From the NCBI GenBank assembly GCA_002005505.1, contig MVGU01000404.1, positions 412,501 to 476,500 on the forward strand: a stretch of 64,000 nucleotides of DNA, given 5' to 3'. The notes under the pieces are model-generated. The model did not search any database, had not been told where the DNA came from, and was given only the letters and a program-made list of their open reading frames with translations. The stretch is from Botryococcus braunii. Lineage: Eukaryota; Chlorophyta; Trebouxiophyceae. Shown in pieces: positions 58,406-64,000 of the stretch (position 1 is the stretch's first letter; the number at the start of each line of letters is the position of its first letter). Position numbers and translations under genes: made by a program.

Positions 58406-59045
58406 TAAATTACAGCACTTTTCAGTATAGAAACGGACAAATTAATTATACTATATTAGGAACTTGTCCAAAATTGTTGCGAGCTGCTTCCGTCTCCTTA
58501 CCTATTACGTATGAGAGGGGCAGGAAGCATCCCACGTGGGAGTGCACTCTCCCTCAACACAAGTCCTACATCTCCTACCCTTCCTTATAAGGTTAATTAA
58601 CATTTGCCGCCATGCGGTGTGCCCACAAAGGGTGCAGTAAACGAGGGAAAGAACGCAGAGCAATCCCTCATTGATCAATGGAAACAACTTTGCAATTCCC
58701 TGGGAATCCATAAAAAGCTTGCCTTACTTTCCAAGACAAGCCACGAACTTATCAGCCTTCTAAAAGATCTGACATTATTGGATAAATAAAGGCTTTGCTC
58801 CTGTGTCCGCACCTCTGCATTATACGACATTGGAGGCCAATGTTGTGCTTCAAAAGTTAATTGAGCTTCAAACATGCAATCTTGTATAGGCTCAGCTCAT
58901 GTGGCCTCAACCAAGACACTCCACGACAGCAGAAGCCAATTATGCCATAAAAATAAACAAATTTGTCTCAAACTTATATTTAGTCTTGCCCCTGTGTCGA
59001 CATCCACGACACGACTCCTCTAGATCCTGCCCAGCTTCACTATTC

Positions 59046-59097
59046 ATGAAATGAAATGCTGTACACTGCTCAGTGTGTGTACAGCATTTCATTTCAT
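59046..59097. repeat. Perfect 21-bp inverted repeat with 10-nt loop
   Basis: Left arm 59046-59066 begins ATGAAATGAAATGCTGTAC, and the right arm 59077-59097 is its exact reverse complement. The loop is TGCTCAGTGT. The right arm is followed by a third, partial copy (ATCATTTCATGAA). Confidence 0.93.
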
Positions 59098-59208
59098 ATC
59101 ATTTCATGAAGAGGAAAGCTGATCAATGTACAGCAATTGCCTGTGGGTTTCAATCCATGGGGTTTGACCGATGACTTGATGAGAGATGGGTTGATGACGG
59201 AAGCCCAC

Positions 59209-59451
59209 TCAAGGGGGAAATGTGACTCCCCCGCCGCTGACAACGGGGTGATTCAGATAGACGCCACCAGGCAAGCTGGCACCGAAGCTGGTGGCAGTCG
59301 TCACCTTTGAGTTGCCTGTTGTGGTCACATCCGTAATCCCCACACTTCCGGGAAGATAGTCTGATCCGGTCTGCATCAGCACCACACATTCGTTCTTCAC
59401 GCATGGGATCTGTTGTGTAATGCACGGGGATTCTGCGGTTCGTAACATCAT
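59209..59451 (-). CDS. Unrecognised minus-strand frame, possible last exon
   Basis: Open for about 80 codons with Cys-rich opening (PCVKNECVVL) and a Thr/Ser/Gly-rich second half. This suggests an extracellular protein's C-terminus, but no domain is recognised and splice links were not found. Confidence 0.25.
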   Translation of the reverse strand: MMLRTAESPCITQQIPCVKNECVVLMQTGSDYLPGSVGITDVTTTGNSKVTTATSFGASLPGGVYLNHPVVSGGGVTFPP

Positions 59452-59635
59452 ACTGTTCTCGATTCACTTCCCAGTCCTTTTGTCAGCACAGGTACGGCAC
59501 GGGTTGGGGGTATTCCATTCCCACTCCCTTCTCTTGATATGGCTTAAATTTTCACACATGAAGCAGTGTGCAGCCCCACACGAGCCTGACAGCCTCAAAG
59601 CATTTCCATTAAGCCCCTCTATCACATTCGCTGGT

Positions 59636-59996
59636 CACGATGATGACTCCTGGTCACAATCATGACTCGTAGTCACTATCACGACTCTTAATGATTAATC
59701 TCATGACTCGTAGCCACATGTCACTCGCAATCTCATCACTCGTAGCCACAACCAGGACTCGCAGTCGCAATCACCAGTCGTACTCACAATCATGATTCGT
59801 AGTCACAAATGTGACTATAAGTCACAATCATGACTCGTAATCACGACCATGAGTCTTAGTCACAATCATTACTAGTATTCACAATCGTGACTCGTAGTAG
59901 CAATCACAATTCATGGTCACAAGCATGACTCGTAGTAACAATCATAACATGTAGTCATTTCATGACCCGTAGTCACAATTATGACTCGTAGTCCCT
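59636..59996. repeat. About 22-bp satellite-like array, some 16 copies
   Basis: Degenerate copies of GACTCGTAGTCACAATCAT run for 360 bp. Each unit contains the small inverted repeat TGACT-CGT-AGTCA, also present as TCATGACTCGTAGTCACAA. Confidence 0.92.
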
Positions 59997-60179
59997 TGCA
60001 CCAAATCATTAATGGGTAAGCTTGACCGGTTGCCTTTCAGGGGTCACAGACCTTCCCTTTCCTGCCCGAAGCTGTCTGCCAGCAAGAAAGAGAGGGCAAA
60101 GTCTCACAGAGGTCTGCCGAGCTTGCACCTCTACTTTGCCAGGATGACACAAGTACCCACATGGATGGTATTGACTAAT

Positions 60180-60180
<1 letters not shown>

Positions 60181-60263
<83 letters not shown>

Positions 60264-60425
60264 GCGTGTAGACATACACACATCTGACATGCACACACCC
60301 TCTCAGACACACAAACACACACACACACCCTCCCACACCTGCAGACACAACTTCGCACTCTCTCTCGCTCTCCCTCTCTCTCTCACACGTACACACACCC
60401 ACGCACACACACACACACACAAACA

Positions 60426-60487
<62 letters not shown>

Positions 60488-60500
60488 CCCTCCCACACAA
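60181..60500. repeat. (CA)n-(CG)n cluster
   Basis: CA tract 60181-60250 runs into GCGCGC (60249-60266), then CA, CT and ACGC repeats to 60490. Confidence 0.95.
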
Positions 60501-61364
60501 CCACACAAAGATAGGAGGCAGCAGCCCCAGAGCATCCCCGCATGCAACTTCCCCCACATGGAAACAGACTGTCAGGCCTCCACATGAAAACAGACTGTCA
60601 GGCCTCCACACAAGTGGCAAGCCGCACATCTAGGTGGGAAGGCGAGGCCATGTGAGTGGGGCGCACATTCGGGGCACCCGTTCCGGAATCTGCCGGAAAC
60701 GCCCCATACCCGATCAGCGTGTTCCCCTCTCCCGCCACTAAGGTACCGTTTCCCTCCCTCGTCCAGGTGGCTTTTTGGATTTGGCTTCCAACTGCCTGCA
60801 CACCCCCTCCTCTTTCCTTTTTCAGCACGTTCCCATGCCCACATACCACCCCCCCTCCGTTCGTTTTCAATTGCAGGCCTTCCCACCCGCTCCAGATGTA
60901 AATGCCAAGCAGTGGTGATCATCAGCACGCTCGCAATAGCAAGTTATAACATAACATAGCATTACATAGCATAAATAGCATGTACAAAGCTGCCAGGGCT
61001 TGTAATTGTACACCGTGGTGCCAATGAGGGATGACGGACAGGCATGTGTGCTTGTACTGTGATGACGCAATACAATTACGTGTTGTGGGGAGGTGGGCGG
61101 TCAGCCCTCCAGGTGCCCTATGACGGGCACGGCGGGTAATCAAGAACGAAGAGTGGTGGGAGGCCTCTGGTCAAGCAGGCCGACAAAAACATATGCTGCA
61201 CATCGGTGGAATAGGGAGAGGTTGTGATTGGGGAGTGGCCCACTGGGGGGGGGGGGGGGGATATGCAGAGACAGAAGGACACAAGTTGTTGCGGGCAGGC
61301 TCAATCACACATGAGGACCTGCTTTGCCTACAAACCCGCGAGCCCGCAAGTGGGCGGGCACACA

Positions 61365-61506
61365 AGACACACACACACACACATGTGCAAACATACACAC
61401 ACAGACACACATGTGCACACACACATATGTACGCGCAGGTGTTGAAGTTCTCTTCGAATCTTAAGATGTACAGCACTAAAAGGTTCATCGAGAATTAACA
61501 AACAGG

Positions 61507-61560
<54 letters not shown>

Positions 61561-61586
61561 GCACACGCGCGCGCACACGCACACAT
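61365..61586. repeat. (CA)n and CACG microsatellites
   Basis: CA steps 61368-61430 and a CA tract 61510-61550 ending in GCGCGC-type steps. Confidence 0.93.
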
Positions 61587-62338
61587 GGTTGCGTGCATGC
61601 CTCATAGAGTGCGAGCTGAGGATGATGTAAGTGGGAATGCAAAGGGGATTCCACAAACTCGATGGGAAGTCAACTCCACGAGCACAGGCTCATGTGCATG
61701 TATCAGTGTGTGGGCGCGTTTAAGTAAGCTCATTCCTCGCTGCCTCTTAACTCCTCTCATCACCTCCTACCCTCTTCCTCGTGTGCGTGCGCCCTCTCTA
61801 TGTATGTGTGTGTGGGGGGGGGGGGAGAGGGGCAGTGGTGTTGTCTTGGTCAATGACATGCAGGCATATATGTACAGTGTTCTCGTGGTAGTCAGCACTC
61901 TCCAACATGCATTTCCTTAGAAAAAAGTGAAGTGTGCATGACCCAGCAACATGCACTTCCTTGTTAACCCCGCTGCTGATGACCCAGTTTGTGAACGAAG
62001 AGGAGGAAACTTTGGGGGTGGGGGGGAACTCTTGAAAGGGGTGGTGGGTGGGCCTCTCACCCCAAGAGATGCGTTGAATATTTCACCTGAGTCCCCCCAT
62101 CCCCCCCTCACACCTCTCAGTGCCAAGAAAAGGCCCATGCAAGAATCAGAACCAAAAGGGCCAGGCCCCTCGTCAGCCAAAAACTAACGAGTCTAGCACA
62201 CGATAGGTTGAAAGGAAAACAAAAAGACCCGGCTATTTGAGACCCAAAAAAGAAAGGGGCCCAGACATACGATAGATTTCAAGAAATGGCAAATGCAACC
62301 AACGTACAAAATGGCGGACCACGCGGGGCTCAAGTCAC

Positions 62339-62437
62339 CAGGGAACCCGCCGTTGGAGGGATTCCTGGCCGTGCGAGTGCAAAGGAAACAGAATGCCTCT
62401 CCGTTGCCCAAGCAATCGTTGCAGCGAATGCGTTTGA
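62339..62437 (-). CDS. Candidate exon with Cys-rich zinc-finger motif
   Basis: An AG-bounded, GT-ended 99-nt minus-strand stretch reads IRCNDCLGNGEAFCFLC. This C-x2-C-x-G-x-G spacing followed by C-x2-C resembles half of a DnaJ-type zinc finger, as found in some chloroplast assembly proteins. No neighbouring exon was linked. Confidence 0.35.
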
Positions 62438-63351
62438 CTACAGCAAGATACAAGGTACTTGAGCAGAGTACCTGGACTGATGAATCAGTGATGATGCATT
62501 TTTGGTGATTTGGTGATGGCAGAGATGCAGGATGGGTGGCCAGAAACGCATTTTCAAAATCGGGTTTGAAGCTGGGATAGAACCAGAGTGGTGGGAGATG
62601 CGGAGAGAGAAATCGATTAAGATTAGGAAAACAGGTGGATGAAATTTTGTTAATCAACCCCAACGAAAACAGGTGAGACCAGGATCTGTATCTCATGCTC
62701 TGATATAGCAAGTAGATAGAATGCAAGACCGAGGATGCAATTCCAATCCAATGATCCCAATGATTCCAATGATCTTGATTGAGATTTTTAAATCTAGATA
62801 TATTTTCCCTCTTAAGACATGCCTATCTTTACGAACTCTCATGTGAGGAGAGGAGCAGACGCGTGGTTACAAATGCATTGCTCAGGGCCCTGTACAGGGA
62901 AGATGACGGATGCCACGATAGGAATTATATTGCCTGAACCAAGCGTGGGTACTGTTGACGGGCCCCTTGCCAGGCAGTTTGGGATGAGCCAAAAGGTTTC
63001 TAGCTTTCAGATGTATGCCAAGGAGGATGTTCCCCTTGTTCTGAAGCATCCCAGACCAAAGAAGACCCTCAACTTGCCCTAACCGATACAGCACAACAAA
63101 GGCACAGCAGTTAACCGTCTAGTAGTTCTGATGAGAGTTGAGCAGGCTTTGAGAGGACCCAGAGGATATTATGAGCTGAAAGAGTGACGCTCTCTCAGCT
63201 TAATATCGATGTAAAATGGACTAAATGAGCGACGTTCCATTAAATTTGACTAAATGAGCTTCTTCCTATAGGTTGGAGAGGCCACTGAATCAGGGGCGCA
63301 CAGTCCAGCTAGCCATGCAGGGGCGAGAGACAAGGGAGGGCGGTGGCTTAC

Positions 63352-63449
63352 TGTAGATGGGGGTGACGTAGAGGCCGACGTTGACGCTCTGGTTCTGCGG
63401 GTTGATGTAAGTAGCCTTCTCCACATTGTTGATTATCACCCCATTTCCT
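63352..63449 (-). CDS. Candidate exon, possibly PsbP-domain-like
   Basis: A 98-nt stretch between an AG acceptor (CTGCAG) and a GTAAGC donor, open in one frame. It contains VEKATYINPQNQSVNVGLYV. The ending SVNVGLYVTPI resembles the SxNVGVxVxPV strand of thylakoid PsbP-domain proteins, from memory. Lone exon, low certainty. It could join with 62339-62437 in one gene. Confidence 0.3.
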
Positions 63450-63816
63450 CTGCAGGCCCCCACCCACTGCGCTTCAGCCGTTCCCCTCCTAGTTTTTCAG
63501 ACTGAAATTCTTAGCCTGCATCAATACTACCATTGCTTTCCAGATATCTCCTTGCTGAACAAGGTTTACAGCTGTGCCTTCGATACATCATCCAGATTAT
63601 CCACTGTATGCATGCATGCGTGTGCGTCCTTGTGAGTACTGAGGCTGCTGATACCAATGCTTGTGAGACGAGAATATTATAGGCGAGTGCGTGTGTTTGC
63701 GTCGAGTGTATACACACACACAGAAACATCTCAACCCCCCCCCCCCCATACACGCTCACACACACATTCAAATTTGTGCAACGTGTGCGGGGGCGCGTAA
63801 TGGGGGCTAAGCTGTA

Positions 63817-63817
<1 letters not shown>

Positions 63818-63857
<40 letters not shown>
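63818..63857. repeat. (GT)n microsatellite
   Basis: About 18 GT units near the window end. The remaining sequence to 64000 shows no recognised exon. Confidence 0.93.
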
Positions 63858-63858
<1 letters not shown>

Positions 63859-64000
63859 CCGCGCACAGTTTCACTGGGATATGAGACTAGGGGGAACAAG
63901 GACATTGAAGGGCGTCCAGTTGAAGACAAAACTCACTGCCATAAGTTTGCGTTACACAATGATAAGGCCCCACATTCTGCCTGCAACGGTGCATGTACAC

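Larger units (their letters stand above)
55621..59208. other. AT-rich spacer
   Basis: 3.6 kb with no recognised coding exon. It contains the GT tract at 56656-56735, tandem repeats at 58015-58405 and the perfect hairpin at 59046-59097. Confidence 0.5.

Noticed and set aside
59636..59996. 22-bp repeat array as CRISPR
   Set aside because: Units abut with no unique spacers, so it is a tandem satellite.
62819..63082. 87-codon plus-strand frame
   Set aside because: No motif, no splice context, and no similarity to any family I recognise.

Overview
This window is nuclear DNA from a plant-lineage eukaryote. Genes are split by GT-AG introns. One encodes chloroplast sedoheptulose-1,7-bisphosphatase (SBPase) with a transit peptide, and another belongs to a secreted hydrolase group I know from plants and algae. 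Introns and spacers are loaded with (GT)n, (CT)n, purine tracts and minisatellites. A streptophyte alga of the Chara type is my best guess; this is inference from gene content and repeat style, not a species call.

Layout. (1) 1-3902, + strand: the 3' half of a ZIP-family metal transporter, beginning beside a 101-bp tandem repeat. (2) 3903-7816: spacer with diverged tandem repeats. (3) 7817-14305, - strand: a complete 8-exon SBPase gene of 394 codons plus stop. (4) 15726-24547: a Ty3/gypsy-type retroelement between the SBPase and ELP1 5' ends. Gag/protease, reverse transcriptase/RNase H/PHD finger and integrase lie in one reading frame, interrupted only by two UAG codons. (5) 27438-47709, + strand: a 21-exon Elongator subunit 1 (ELP1/IKI3) gene, about 1,402 aa, whose introns hold most of the simple repeats. 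(6) 49310-52499, - strand: a secreted alpha/beta-hydrolase-like gene in 8 exons. (7) 53052-55018, + strand: a GT31 beta-1,3-galactosyltransferase-like gene, divergent from (6) across about 550 bp. (8) 55019-64000: mostly unassigned, AT-richer DNA with a 22-bp satellite-like array, a perfect 21-bp hairpin and a few weak minus-strand exon candidates.

The genes do not form a pathway. SBPase serves the Calvin-Benson cycle, ELP1 serves tRNA wobble-uridine modification, ZIP moves divalent metals, and the GT31 enzyme and secreted hydrolase would act in the secretory or extracellular space. Exon models were built by hand from splice sites, reading phase and family similarity. The ELP1, SBPase and hydrolase models all close in phase. 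The most unusual items are the PHD finger between RNase H and integrase of the retroelement, and its two in-frame UAG codons.
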